From the NCBI RefSeq assembly GCF_025152525.1, contig NZ_JALXXL010000003.1, positions 124,001 to 188,000 of the forward strand: 64,000 bases of DNA, read 5' to 3'. Numbering within the stretch: the stretch's first letter is position 1; each line of letters starts with the position of its first letter. Under the pieces are notes generated by a model, which worked only from the letters and a program-made list of their open reading frames with translations, searched no databases and had not been told where the DNA came from. Positions 44,487 through 55,586 of this stretch are shown here, in pieces. Origin of the DNA: Corynebacterium sp. p3-SID1056 (lineage in GTDB: Bacteria > Actinomycetota > Actinomycetes > Mycobacteriales > Mycobacteriaceae). The position numbers and the translations under genes are program-made.

Positions 44487-45773
44487 GTGCCCAGAAACTC
44501 TCGTTCGTATGTCTCTCGCCTCTGCGCGTTGCTGTTGACCGCGCCCCTTGCCGTCGGTAATCCTGCCCTCGCGCAGGAGCCCACCGAAGCGACCGAGAGG
44601 ACTTTGGAACCGGCCGAGGGCTACTTCGCCGACACCGGCGAGTGGATCCCGCCGGTGCGCATCGAGGCACCGAACACCGACAACTGCCCGAACGCGGAGC
44701 ACCCGCCCCGTGCCGTGTCCACCTCCGAGCGCCTCGCACCCGGCGTCCCCGCGCCCGCGCCCCTCCCGCAAGATTACGACGGGCCGTGCGGCGTCATCAC
44801 CCCCGAGGGCTACGCCGTGCCTGACGACGTCTACGCCTCCGCCTGGCTCGTCGCCGACGCGGACACCGGCGAGGTTGTCGCGATGAAGGACCCGCACGGG
44901 CGCTACCGGCCGGCGTCGGTGATCAAGGTGCTGCTCGCGCTCGTGGCTATCGACGAGCTCCCGCTGGACAAGCAGGTCACCGTCTCCGCGGAGTCTGCGG
45001 AGCAGGAAGGTTCGCGCGCAGGCCTCGGCGCGGGCGGTACCTACACCGTCGACGATCTGCTCCACGGGCTGCTCATGGCTTCGGGCAACGACACCGCTCA
45101 CGCGCTTGCCCAGGAGCTCGGCGGCGACGAGGAGACGCTGCGCAAGGTCAACGCGGTCGCCCACGAGCTGGGCATGCGCGATACCTTTGTCGCTTCCTAC
45201 TCCGGGCTCGACGCGCCCGGGATGTCGTCGTCTGCGTGGGATCTGGGCCTGGCCTACCGTGCTGCCTTCCGCAACCCCGTCTTCGCAGCGACGGTCGACA
45301 CGGAGTCGTACCCCTTCCCCGGTTTCGACGACACCCCCGGCTTCGAGATGTGGAACGACAACCAGCTCTACTTGCAGGACCCGGACGGCATCGGCGGCAA
45401 GACCGGGTTCACCGACGACGCCAATCACACCTTCGTCGGTGCCGTCGACCACGACGGCCGCCGCCTTTTCGCCGTCGTCCTCGATACCACCATTGGCGAG
45501 CGCCGAGCATGGGGCCAGGCGCAGGAGCTGCTCCACGCCGCCTACCCCATCGAAGCAGGAAAAGGCGTCGCCTCGCTTATCGACGCCGCGCCAACCCCCA
45601 CCACCGCGCCAAACCCAGCCCCGACCCCTGCCCCCACAACAGAAAACACACCGGCGACGCCCCCGTGGCTGTCCATCGGGATCGTCGCCGGTGTCACCGT
45701 GCTCGCGCTTGTGGCGCTTGTGCTTAGTCTCGGGTCAAGAGGGAAACGACCCCGACACCGAGCGCGCCAATAG
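44487..45773 (+). CDS. dacB: D-alanyl-D-alanine carboxypeptidase (low-molecular-weight penicillin-binding protein)
   Basis: 428 residues. Signal peptide MPRNSRSYVSRLCALLLTAP with cleavage near ALA-QE. Peptidase S11 motifs: SxxK as SVIK (about 146), SxN as SGN (about 201), and KTG as GGKTGFTDD (about 307). C-terminal Pro/Thr-rich linker and a membrane helix (LSIGIVAGVTVLALVALVLSL, about 392-412) followed by a short basic tail. It trims the terminal D-Ala from peptidoglycan stem peptides outside the membrane. Its final 50 bp overlap the convergent YihY/BrkB gene. Confidence 0.92.
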   Translation: MPRNSRSYVSRLCALLLTAPLAVGNPALAQEPTEATERTLEPAEGYFADTGEWIPPVRIEAPNTDNCPNAEHPPRAVSTSERLAPGVPAPAPLPQDYDGPCGVITPEGYAVPDDVYASAWLVADADTGEVVAMKDPHGRYRPASVIKVLLALVAIDELPLDKQVTVSAESAEQEGSRAGLGAGGTYTVDDLLHGLLMASGNDTAHALAQELGGDEETLRKVNAVAHELGMRDTFVASYSGLDAPGMSSSAWDLGLAYRAAFRNPVFAATVDTESYPFPGFDDTPGFEMWNDNQLYLQDPDGIGGKTGFTDDANHTFVGAVDHDGRRLFAVVLDTTIGERRAWGQAQELLHAAYPIEAGKGVASLIDAAPTPTTAPNPAPTPAPTTENTPATPPWLSIGIVAGVTVLALVALVLSLGSRGKRPRHRARQ

Positions 45774-46815
45774 CGGCACCAACGCCAACCGCCTTGCCGG
45801 TACCAGTATTGCGCGACTCCTGGCGTGCGGCGCCCGCGCGTACGTTGATCACCGCAGGCTCCGGCAGCTCGGCGGGAGCCAGGCGCAGGCTCTCCTCTGT
45901 CGTTGCCGTCCACGCGGAGACGTAGAGGACCACGCGCCAAATCAGGTACAGCACAATCATGAGCGAGATCAGCGGTCCGAAAATCGCGCCGGCCGGGTTG
46001 CCCGTCATCGCGCCGATGATCACGCCAGCGAACTGCTTAATCACCTCGAAGATAATTGCGCCGAGCAGCGCGCCCTTCATACCCGACTTCACCGGCACCT
46101 TCGTGCGCGGCAAAAACATCACGACCCACAGCATGACCAGGAAGTTAGCCAGCACGCCTACGAGCAGGCCCACGACCCACACCAGCACGCGCGCGCCCGG
46201 CATCTCGCCGAGACCGACATAGTCGAGCAAGCTATCGGTCCAGCCGGATACGCCCAGCGCGGTGACCGCGAAAGCGACGACGAACAGGACAATCAGGCCG
46301 ATCAAGCCCAGCAGGTCCCACAGCTTCTTCGTCACGAAGTTGCCGCCCTCGTCCGCGTCCAGGTTCCACATCGCGGAGACACCGACGCGCAGGTTGTTCA
46401 TCCAGCCCAACCCCGACCACAAAGTGGTGAGCAAACCGATGCCGGCCACGGCCCCGCGCTGGTCGATCGCGGACTGAATCAGGTCGTTGACCATGCTGCC
46501 CATATCGCCTTCAAGGCTTTCGGTGACCTGGTCCTGGATCTGCTGCATCAGGTCAGGCCGCGCGTTGAGGAAGAAGCCGAGGCCCGCGAACACCAGCATC
46601 AAAAGCGGGAACAGCGACAGCACAGAAAAGTACGTAATTCCGGCGGCGAACTGGTTGCCGCCCTGCGCGCCAAAGCGCTCATTCATGCGCATCAGGTGGT
46701 CGACGGCAGGTGCCTTCTGCGCGAGCCCGTCGTCACCGCCTTGCTGTTGCTTGGTTGCCCGTTCGATGCCATGGTCGTCGGTGTACGCCTTGGCTGGCGA
46801 CGTCGATGTTGCCAT
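45724..46815 (-). CDS. YihY/virulence factor BrkB family membrane protein
   Basis: 363 residues. Six or so membrane helices with the family's typical start NQFAAGITYFSVLSLFPLLMLVFAGLG (about 55-80), then LTTLWSGLGWMNNLRVGVSAMWN (about 128) and GMKGALLGAIIFEVIKQFAGVI. Integral membrane protein of uncertain function; not a ribonuclease despite the old name RNase BN. Convergent with dacB (50-bp overlap) and downstream of trpS on the same strand. Confidence 0.9.
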   Translation of the reverse strand: MATSTSPAKAYTDDHGIERATKQQQGGDDGLAQKAPAVDHLMRMNERFGAQGGNQFAAGITYFSVLSLFPLLMLVFAGLGFFLNARPDLMQQIQDQVTESLEGDMGSMVNDLIQSAIDQRGAVAGIGLLTTLWSGLGWMNNLRVGVSAMWNLDADEGGNFVTKKLWDLLGLIGLIVLFVVAFAVTALGVSGWTDSLLDYVGLGEMPGARVLVWVVGLLVGVLANFLVMLWVVMFLPRTKVPVKSGMKGALLGAIIFEVIKQFAGVIIGAMTGNPAGAIFGPLISLMIVLYLIWRVVLYVSAWTATTEESLRLAPAELPEPAVINVRAGAARQESRNTGTGKAVGVGAAIGALGVGVVSLLTRD

Positions 46816-46897
46816 ACGGCAGTCCTTCCTGAAGTCAGTGAACTGGTGTCAGGCACTCAATCGTAGAGGAAAGCTGCAGGCGCGGATACGTGAGCGT

Positions 46898-48205
<1,308 letters not shown>

Positions 48206-48235
48206 TTGACACGCCAGCCTTTTCGGTTATATGGT
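48206..48235 (+). promoter_or_regulatory. Promoter of the GntR-ABC operon
   Basis: TTGACA (48206-48211), 18-nt spacer, TATGGT (48230-48235), then TACCCAC and the ATG at 48243. This is the best -35/-10 pair in the window, and the transcript is probably leaderless. Confidence 0.7.
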
Positions 48236-48242
48236 TACCCAC

Positions 48243-48596
48243 ATGAGTGGCAAACCCATCTACCAACAGATTGCCGATGAGTTACGTGACCTCATCGGCG
48301 CTGGCACCCTCGCCCCCGGCGACCGGGTGCCGTCCACCAACGAGCTGTCCGCCTATCACTCCGTCAACCCAACAACCTCCGCCAAGGCACTCACCGAACT
48401 ATTCAACGAGGGCCTACTGGAAAAGCGTCGCGGGCTCGGCATGTTTGTTCTAGAGAGTGCGCGTGACCAGGTATTAGGTACGCGTCGTGAGGCATTTGCC
48501 CGCGACTTTGTCCAACCGCTTGTCCATGAGGCCAACCAGCTCGGCATCACCACCGAGGAGCTGGCCGCAATGATTGAAAAGGAGCGCACCCAATGA
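48243..48596 (+). CDS. GntR family (YtrA-type) transcriptional regulator
   Basis: 117 residues from the ATG at 48243. Winged helix: KPIYQQIADELRDLIGAGTLAPGDRVPST and TSAKALTELFNEGLLEKRRGLGMFV, a standard GntR DNA-binding domain, followed by a short YtrA-type tail with no effector domain (about 75-117). Such regulators repress an adjacent ABC transporter operon, here the two downstream genes, and their own gene. Ends in an ATGA overlap with the ATPase gene. Confidence 0.92.
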   Translation: MSGKPIYQQIADELRDLIGAGTLAPGDRVPSTNELSAYHSVNPTTSAKALTELFNEGLLEKRRGLGMFVLESARDQVLGTRREAFARDFVQPLVHEANQLGITTEELAAMIEKERTQ

Positions 48597-49276
48597 ACCC
48601 CGGCTTCTACGCGCTGGTCGGCCCAAACGCCGCCGGCAAAACACACTTCCTACACACGCTCATGGGCCCGCACGCCGCGTTTGTCCCGGCTGGTGCGGAC
48701 GCGAAGTTTGCGGGCACGACCGTAGACGGCCACCTGCGCGCGGTCGCGGCCATCCACCCACATGTAGAGCTCGACTTCCCCAACACCCGCATCAGGGACC
48801 TCTCCGTTGGGCAGCGCCGCCTCCTCACCATCGAGGTAGCCCTAGCCATCGGCAAGGACCTGCTACTCCTCGACGAGCCGTTTGACGGCATCGACACCAC
48901 CACCCGCAAACAGGTCCGCCAGCGGCTGATTGACTACATCGCGGAGAACCCGCAGCGCAGCGTGGTGATGGCGTCGCATCGCGCCGAGGACTTCGCCGGT
49001 TTGGCCACCCATGTCATGCAGACATTCGATCACGAGGTCTCGCGCCCTGTCCCACTCGACGACGCCCGCCTGTGTTTTCCGACGGTCACCGGCCCCACCG
49101 CCGAGATCAAAGAACTTATCGCCCGCTTCCCCGTCGCCGAGACGGCGAGCCTCGGGCCAACGACACGCGCCACTTTCGCTGAACCCATCAGTGAGAACGA
49201 TGTCCACCTGCCCATCGAATACCCGGACGATGCCGAACTCATCGACCTCCTTGCGACAGAAAGGCCCGCACGATGA
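48593..49276 (+). CDS. ABC transporter ATP-binding protein
   Basis: 227 residues. Walker A GPNAAGKT (about 10-17), signature LSVGQRR (about 70) and Walker B LLLLDEPFDGID (about 90), with switch His in ASHRAEDF. The N-terminal part is short, starting immediately with the P-loop strand. It powers the membrane protein encoded directly behind it (ATGA overlap). The cargo is unknown; YtrA-regulated ABC systems often handle antibiotics or peptides. Confidence 0.9.
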   Translation: MNPGFYALVGPNAAGKTHFLHTLMGPHAAFVPAGADAKFAGTTVDGHLRAVAAIHPHVELDFPNTRIRDLSVGQRRLLTIEVALAIGKDLLLLDEPFDGIDTTTRKQVRQRLIDYIAENPQRSVVMASHRAEDFAGLATHVMQTFDHEVSRPVPLDDARLCFPTVTGPTAEIKELIARFPVAETASLGPTTRATFAEPISENDVHLPIEYPDDAELIDLLATERPAR

Positions 49277-49956
49277 AACTCTTCCTTAGCCCCTTCAAGC
49301 CACTGTCCTACCTGGTGGCGCTGGCCGTATTACTGATCCTGGTCCCTCTGGGCCGTTTCTACAGTGGAGATGGTTCCTTCTGGACCATCTTCGGAGGCTT
49401 CGCCCTGACCGCCCTATTTACCCTCGCTGGCACGCAGTGGAGCGCGTTAAACCAGCTCGGCGCGAGCTTTTCCGCGTGGATGAACTCGGCAACAATCACC
49501 GCCGTCATTGCTGCGGTGGTACTTGGAGTGTCCACCGCGGCATCCTCGATCTACAACCAGTTCAAGAACCCGTACTACCAGCCCTATGACCTGTTCTTAT
49601 TCACCAACGGCGCAGACGTACCCTGGACGGACACGAACGGCGATGTCTACATCATGGCGAACGCCGGGCAAGACACCACATCTATGACCCTGACGATACT
49701 GCTCCACATCGCGTTCTTCTTCGTGGCTGCCATCGTGGGGGTTGCGCTCGGCTTGGTCTACGCCTCCTACGGCACCGGGCGCGTCCTCATCACCGCATTT
49801 TCCACCTTCCTCATGGCGGTGGCGCTGTACTGGGCAATAGAGTCCCCTGTAGGCGATTGGGACACCGCCGCTGCCAGTGGCATATGCGCCGCATGCCTAG
49901 TCACACTCGCCGTCAGCGCGGTGGCGTTTCGTAGCACAAAGCGCTTCGTGCCCTAG
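49273..49956 (+). CDS. ABC transporter membrane protein
   Basis: 227 residues with about six hydrophobic helices, for example LVALAVLLILVPLG, TAVIAAVVLGVSTA, LLHIAFFFVAAIVGVALGLVY and ICAACLVTLAVSAVAF. It overlaps the ATPase gene by 4 nt, so it is the permease partner. No recognisable family name beyond this; a small ABC-2-like permease is likely. Convergent with bsaP. Confidence 0.78.
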   Translation: MKLFLSPFKPLSYLVALAVLLILVPLGRFYSGDGSFWTIFGGFALTALFTLAGTQWSALNQLGASFSAWMNSATITAVIAAVVLGVSTAASSIYNQFKNPYYQPYDLFLFTNGADVPWTDTNGDVYIMANAGQDTTSMTLTILLHIAFFFVAAIVGVALGLVYASYGTGRVLITAFSTFLMAVALYWAIESPVGDWDTAAASGICAACLVTLAVSAVAFRSTKRFVP

Positions 49957-49972
49957 CAACCACTCGCGCCCC

Positions 49973-50176
49973 CTAACGCTCCAGCCACTCCGAGCGCAGC
50001 AGCCCGTGGCGGGAGCAGCAGGCCTCCCACCCAAAGGGGCTGATCTTCACCACCATGCGGCGCTCGCAGACCGGGCAGATCCGCGGCGCGTCGTAGGGGC
50101 GGTTCGGGTTGATGGGCAGTTGGAGCTCGCCGGACAAGATGGCGTCGGCAAGCTCGGTGCTCTCAGGCACGCGCAT
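49973..50176 (-). CDS. bsaP: Biotin synthase auxiliary protein BsaP
   Basis: 67 residues with a CPVCERRM...CCSRHG arrangement, four to five cysteines and a histidine able to hold iron or zinc. This small protein is the known companion of BioB in corynebacteria and mycobacteria, needed for biotin synthase activity, probably by helping to rebuild the auxiliary iron-sulfur cluster. Its ATG overlaps the bioB stop (TAATG), so translation is coupled. Confidence 0.9.
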   Translation of the reverse strand: MRVPESTELADAILSGELQLPINPNRPYDAPRICPVCERRMVVKISPFGWEACCSRHGLLRSEWLER

Positions 50177-51222
50177 TAGAGGGCCTTGATGGTGTCGTAG
50201 AGCGCGCCGTGGCCGGACTTCATCTTCTGGCCGACCGGCGTAATGCCCAGGTCGAGCACGCGGTCGACGGCCTCGCGGTCCTGCTCGATCGGGCGGCCCA
50301 GGGTGGTCAGGTAGTTGCCGCCAATAATGGCGTTTGCGCCGCCGAGCAGGCCGGCCTCGGTGCCGTCGTCGCCAAGCGCGAGCTCAGTGCCGCCGGCAAA
50401 GCGCAGCTGGGCGGTCGGCATGGCCAGGCGGAATGCGGCCACCGCGCGCAGCGCCTCGCCCTGCGGCACGAGCGGGCGATCCTCAAACGGGGTGCCCGGG
50501 CGCGGGTCGAGGAAATTCATCGGGACCTCGTGCGGCTCGATCTCGGCGAGCTGGGCGGCGAACTCGGCGCGCTGCTCCAGGGACTCGCCCAGGCCAATGA
50601 TGCCGCCGCAGCAGGTTTCCATGCCCTCTGCCAGCACGTACTCAAGGGTGTTCTTGCGCTCCTCCCAAGTGTGGGTGGTCACAACGTTGGGGAAGAAGGA
50701 CTTCGCAGTCTCGAAGTTGTGGTTGTAGCGGGACACGCCCATCTGCTTGAGCTGGCGCGCCTGGTCCTGGGTGAGGATGCCCAGGGAGGCGGAGATGGAG
50801 ATGTCCACTTCCTCCTGGATGGCGGTGACGGCCTCGGCGACCTGGTCAAGCAGCTGCTGGGTCGGGCCCTTGACGGCGGCGACGATGCAGAACTCGGCCG
50901 CGCCCATCTTCTCGGACTGCTTGGCGGCCTCGACGAGCTCGTTGATATCCAGCGTCACGGCGCGGACCGGGGACTCGAAGAGACCGGACTGGGAGCAGAA
51001 GTGGCAGTCCTCGGGGCAGCCGCCGGTCTTCAGCGAGATGATGCCCTCGAGCGAGACGTCCACGCCACAGTGCTTGATGCGGGTCTCGTGCGCGATCTCA
51101 AGCAGTTCCTTGAGGTCCTCGTCCGGCACTTGCAGGACCTGGAGGATCTCCTCCTGGTTCAGGCCTTCACCCTTTTCCAGGGCCTTTTCGCGGGCGATAT
51201 CAAGAATTGGTGCATGTGACAT
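50176..51222 (-). CDS. bioB: Biotin synthase
   Basis: 348 residues. Radical SAM motif [11 protein letters not shown] (about 69-79), further cluster ligands around C (about 113, IVAAVK context) and [12 protein letters not shown] (about 203), plus the Arg in RFAGG (about 275). It inserts sulfur into dethiobiotin. Ribosome-binding site GGAG 10 nt upstream. Directly coupled to bsaP; a TGAAC-N3-GTTCA operator lies upstream. It supplies biotin for AccBC and Pyc in this window. Confidence 0.97.
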   Translation of the reverse strand: MSHAPILDIAREKALEKGEGLNQEEILQVLQVPDEDLKELLEIAHETRIKHCGVDVSLEGIISLKTGGCPEDCHFCSQSGLFESPVRAVTLDINELVEAAKQSEKMGAAEFCIVAAVKGPTQQLLDQVAEAVTAIQEEVDISISASLGILTQDQARQLKQMGVSRYNHNFETAKSFFPNVVTTHTWEERKNTLEYVLAEGMETCCGGIIGLGESLEQRAEFAAQLAEIEPHEVPMNFLDPRPGTPFEDRPLVPQGEALRAVAAFRLAMPTAQLRFAGGTELALGDDGTEAGLLGGANAIIGGNYLTTLGRPIEQDREAVDRVLDLGITPVGQKMKSGHGALYDTIKAL

Positions 51223-51274
51223 GGGTAATACTCCGTTCTCAATGTAATTGCTGACAAAAGGCTACCCCATACAT

Positions 51275-51287
51275 TGAACACCGTTCA
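51275..51287 (-). promoter_or_regulatory. bioB: BioQ-type operator upstream of bioB
   Basis: TGAAC-ACC-GTTCA is a perfect palindrome with a 3-nt centre, matching the arrangement TGAAC-N3-GTTAC known for the corynebacterial biotin repressor BioQ. It lies about 53 nt upstream of the bioB start, in the promoter zone. Confidence 0.65.
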
Positions 51288-51298
51288 GTCATCCTCCG

Positions 51299-51333
51299 AA
51301 AAAGCCCCCGCTTCCCCAAATCTGGGGGCGGGG
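51299..51333 (-). terminator. Intrinsic terminator of the second TRIC gene
   Basis: On the minus strand a GC-rich hairpin (arms GTCCCCGCCCCCAGA and GGGGAAGCGGGGGC, imperfect) is followed by five T residues (51299-51303). It follows the TRIC gene by about 10 nt. Confidence 0.75.
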
Positions 51334-51343
51334 ACGCTCCGTT

Positions 51344-52135
51344 TTAGTTTTCCGGTCGGCGGCGCTCACTGCGCGGTGGAAGCCGCATCTTCCGCAGGCC
51401 CCGGTACGCCGTCCTCGCACCCGGGATCCGGCGAGCTCGCTGGTACAAGAACGTGGTGAGCGCGTCGCGCGGATCGTACGCGGCCGCCGCCTCCTCGTCG
51501 TACTCGTAGACGGGCAGGCTCCAGCCCCGTTTCAGCGACAGCAGGCGCACCCCCAGCACCGCCGTCAGGGTGACCAGGATGACCACCCACTCGTGCGCGC
51601 CCAGCCAGGTCAGCGCCCACCACACCACGACACCGATGACGGCGGCGGAGGCGTACATCTCTTTGTGAAAGACGAGTGGGACGCGGTCGGAAAGCACGTC
51701 GCGAAGCACGCCGCCGAACACACCGGTGGTCACCGCCGCCACGCACGCGATGATGAAGCCGTGGCCGTGACTGACCGCCGTCTGGATGCCCAGCACGGCG
51801 AAGGTTGCCAGCCCGATCGCGTCGGCGACCAGGAAGCTGCGCCGCAGCCGCACCATCAGCCAACTCACCCGCACCGTAACGGCCGCGGCAACGATCACGG
51901 TGAGCAGGTAGAGCGGCTGCTCGACCCAGGTCACCGGGTAGGTGCCCAGGACGACGTCGCGGACCGTGCCGCCGCCGAGCGCGGTGAGCGCGCCCAAGGT
52001 GATCACGCCGAAGAGGTCCATGCGCATCCGCCCGGCCGCGACTGCCGCGGTCATCGCCTCGGCGATGATGCCGATGAGGTAGAGGATGACCAGCAGGTGT
52101 TCGGTGCTGAAGCCGGCGAAGAAGTCAGCGATCAT
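51344..52135 (-). CDS. TRIC-like cation channel family protein (second copy)
   Basis: 263 residues. The duplicated glycine motif is seen in ALGGGTVRDVVLGTYPVTWV (about 55) and VFGGVLRDVLSDRVPLVF (about 143), with seven hydrophobic helices to residue 210 and a basic tail of about 55 residues (RARRIPGARTAYRGLRKMR). Monovalent cation channel by family. It ends in an intrinsic terminator and lies 2 bp behind xth on the same strand. Confidence 0.87.
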   Translation of the reverse strand: MIADFFAGFSTEHLLVILYLIGIIAEAMTAAVAAGRMRMDLFGVITLGALTALGGGTVRDVVLGTYPVTWVEQPLYLLTVIVAAAVTVRVSWLMVRLRRSFLVADAIGLATFAVLGIQTAVSHGHGFIIACVAAVTTGVFGGVLRDVLSDRVPLVFHKEMYASAAVIGVVVWWALTWLGAHEWVVILVTLTAVLGVRLLSLKRGWSLPVYEYDEEAAAAYDPRDALTTFLYQRARRIPGARTAYRGLRKMRLPPRSERRRPEN

Positions 52136-52137
52136 GC

Positions 52138-53061
52138 TCAGCCCTCCGCGTATTCAACCAGCAGCGGCGAGTGGTCCGACCAGCGTAACTCCACCGCCTC
52201 CGCCTTCTCCACCCAGCTGCGCTGCGCCCGCGCGAGCATGTCGGCGGTGGCCGCCTGGTAGTCGATGCGCCACCCCGCATCGTTATTAAAGGCCTGGCCG
52301 CGGTAGGTCCACCACGTATACGGCGCACCCTCCGGCGACAAGCGACGGGCCACGTCGAACCACACCGGCTCGGCCGCGGCCGTACGCGCGGCGGGCACCT
52401 TGCCGGTCGCGCCGTACTCGACCGCGCCCGCCCAGCCGGCGGCGGCCTTGTCCTCTATATCCTGCGCCGCTTCGTCCGGGAACGCACCGAACACCGAGTC
52501 CATGAACGCGCGCTCCGAGGGCAAGAAGCCGGACTTCTTCCGGTTCGTCTTCCAATTCTTCAGATCCTCGCGGCGGTGGCAGATGTTCCAGTCGCCGCCG
52601 ATGACCATCTGCTTGTGCTCCGCGGCCCACTCGCGCAGAAGCGGCTCGAAGCGGTCCAAGAACTCGTACTTCTCGTCCTGCTTCGCGGTCTCGGCCGCGC
52701 CCGACGGCAGGTACAGCGAGGCGACGCGCTCCCCGCCCGGCAGGGTGGCGGCGATGAGCCGGCCGGCGGTTTCGAAGCCGGGGAGGCCGATCTGGGCGTC
52801 GATAAGCGGTTGCTTCGACAAAATGCCGACCCCGGCACGGCCCTTGGCCTCGGCGGGCGCGACGATGAGCTCCCATCCCTCATCGAGGGCCGGGGCGAGT
52901 GCCGCGCGCGCCTGCTCCTCGGTCGCGCGGACCTCCTGCATCAGCACCACGTCGGCGGGCGTGTGCCGCAGCCACTCCAGCATCCCGAGATTTTCCTCGT
53001 TGCGGACCTTGGTGGCGGCCCGAATCCCGTTGACATTCACAGAAGCGATAGTGAGACTCAT
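52138..53061 (-). CDS. xth: Exodeoxyribonuclease III / AP endonuclease
   Basis: 307 residues from the ATG at 53061. EEP family motifs: TIASVNVNGIRAA (about 3-15), VVLMQEVRATEEQ with the metal-binding Glu, GGDWNICHRREDLKNW (about 151) with Asp/Asn, WRIDYQAAT and the catalytic ELRWSDHSPLLVEY at the end. It cuts DNA at abasic sites and trims 3' ends in base-excision repair. A TAGTCT box lies 7 nt upstream of the ATG. Longer than E. coli Xth by about 40 residues. Confidence 0.93.
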   Translation of the reverse strand: MSLTIASVNVNGIRAATKVRNEENLGMLEWLRHTPADVVLMQEVRATEEQARAALAPALDEGWELIVAPAEAKGRAGVGILSKQPLIDAQIGLPGFETAGRLIAATLPGGERVASLYLPSGAAETAKQDEKYEFLDRFEPLLREWAAEHKQMVIGGDWNICHRREDLKNWKTNRKKSGFLPSERAFMDSVFGAFPDEAAQDIEDKAAAGWAGAVEYGATGKVPAARTAAAEPVWFDVARRLSPEGAPYTWWTYRGQAFNNDAGWRIDYQAATADMLARAQRSWVEKAEAVELRWSDHSPLLVEYAEG

Positions 53062-53068
53062 GCCCCCG

Positions 53069-53074
53069 AGACTA
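53069..53074 (-). promoter_or_regulatory. xth: -10 of xth (leaderless)
   Basis: Minus strand TAGTCT, then CGGGGGC, then the ATG at 53061 (7-nt spacing). Confidence 0.45.
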
Positions 53075-53106
53075 CCTATTACAGGACAAGCGGTACGCAA
53101 AAGCTG

Positions 53107-53112
53107 TACGCT
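53107..53112 (+). promoter_or_regulatory. icd: Candidate extended -10 of icd
   Basis: TGTACGCT contains TACGCT with a TG extension, 40 nt before the ATG. AGGACA at 53083-53088 is an 18-nt-spaced -35 candidate. GTACGC occurs twice (53093 and 53107). Confidence 0.4.
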
Positions 53113-53122
53113 GAAGAGTTGA

Positions 53123-55330
<2,208 letters not shown>

Positions 55331-55354
55331 GCGCTCGGTCGATCCGGCTTTCCG

Positions 55355-55390
55355 GCCCCGGTTGCTGCGTTTTTTCGCAGCGGCCGGGGC
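55355..55390 (+). terminator. Terminator of icd
   Basis: Two-step stem: GCCCCGG (55355-55361) pairs with CCGGGGC (55384-55390) and GCTGCG with CGCAGC inside, around a TTTTTT loop. It sits 24 nt after the icd stop. Confidence 0.75.
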
Positions 55391-55420
55391 TTTGGCTTGT
55401 GGCGCTGCGGTGGTGTTCAG

Positions 55421-55537
55421 GATGGTAACCACCAAGTGGTAACCCAAAGATGGTAATCAGCCGAGTAACTGGGCCGTGGGCGACCGTCTCTACTCGGCTG
55501 ATTACCATCCCCTGGTTACCATCCTCTGGTTACCATC
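55421..55537. repeat. Cluster of GGTNACC inverted repeats
   Basis: Left side: GATGGTAACCA (55421-55431), GTGGTAACCC (55436-55445) and a 19-mer (55449-55467). Right side: the exact reverse complement of the 19-mer (TACTCGGCTGATTACCATC, 55491-55509) and two copies of TGGTTACCATC (55513-55523, 55527-55537), each the reverse complement of the first 11-mer. The whole 117 nt can fold into one long, three-block hairpin around a 23-nt loop. It lies between the icd terminator and the convergent DUF559 gene. Confidence 0.9.
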
Positions 55538-55586
55538 CTCGGCGGCACGCTGGGGGCCGGTCGGGTGGGCGTCGAGAAGCGACTGC

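Noticed and set aside
48228..48242. GGTTACC in the GntR promoter as a further copy of the 55421-55537 repeat
   Set aside because: Only 8 bases match (TGGTTACC), which is expected by chance in 64 kb.
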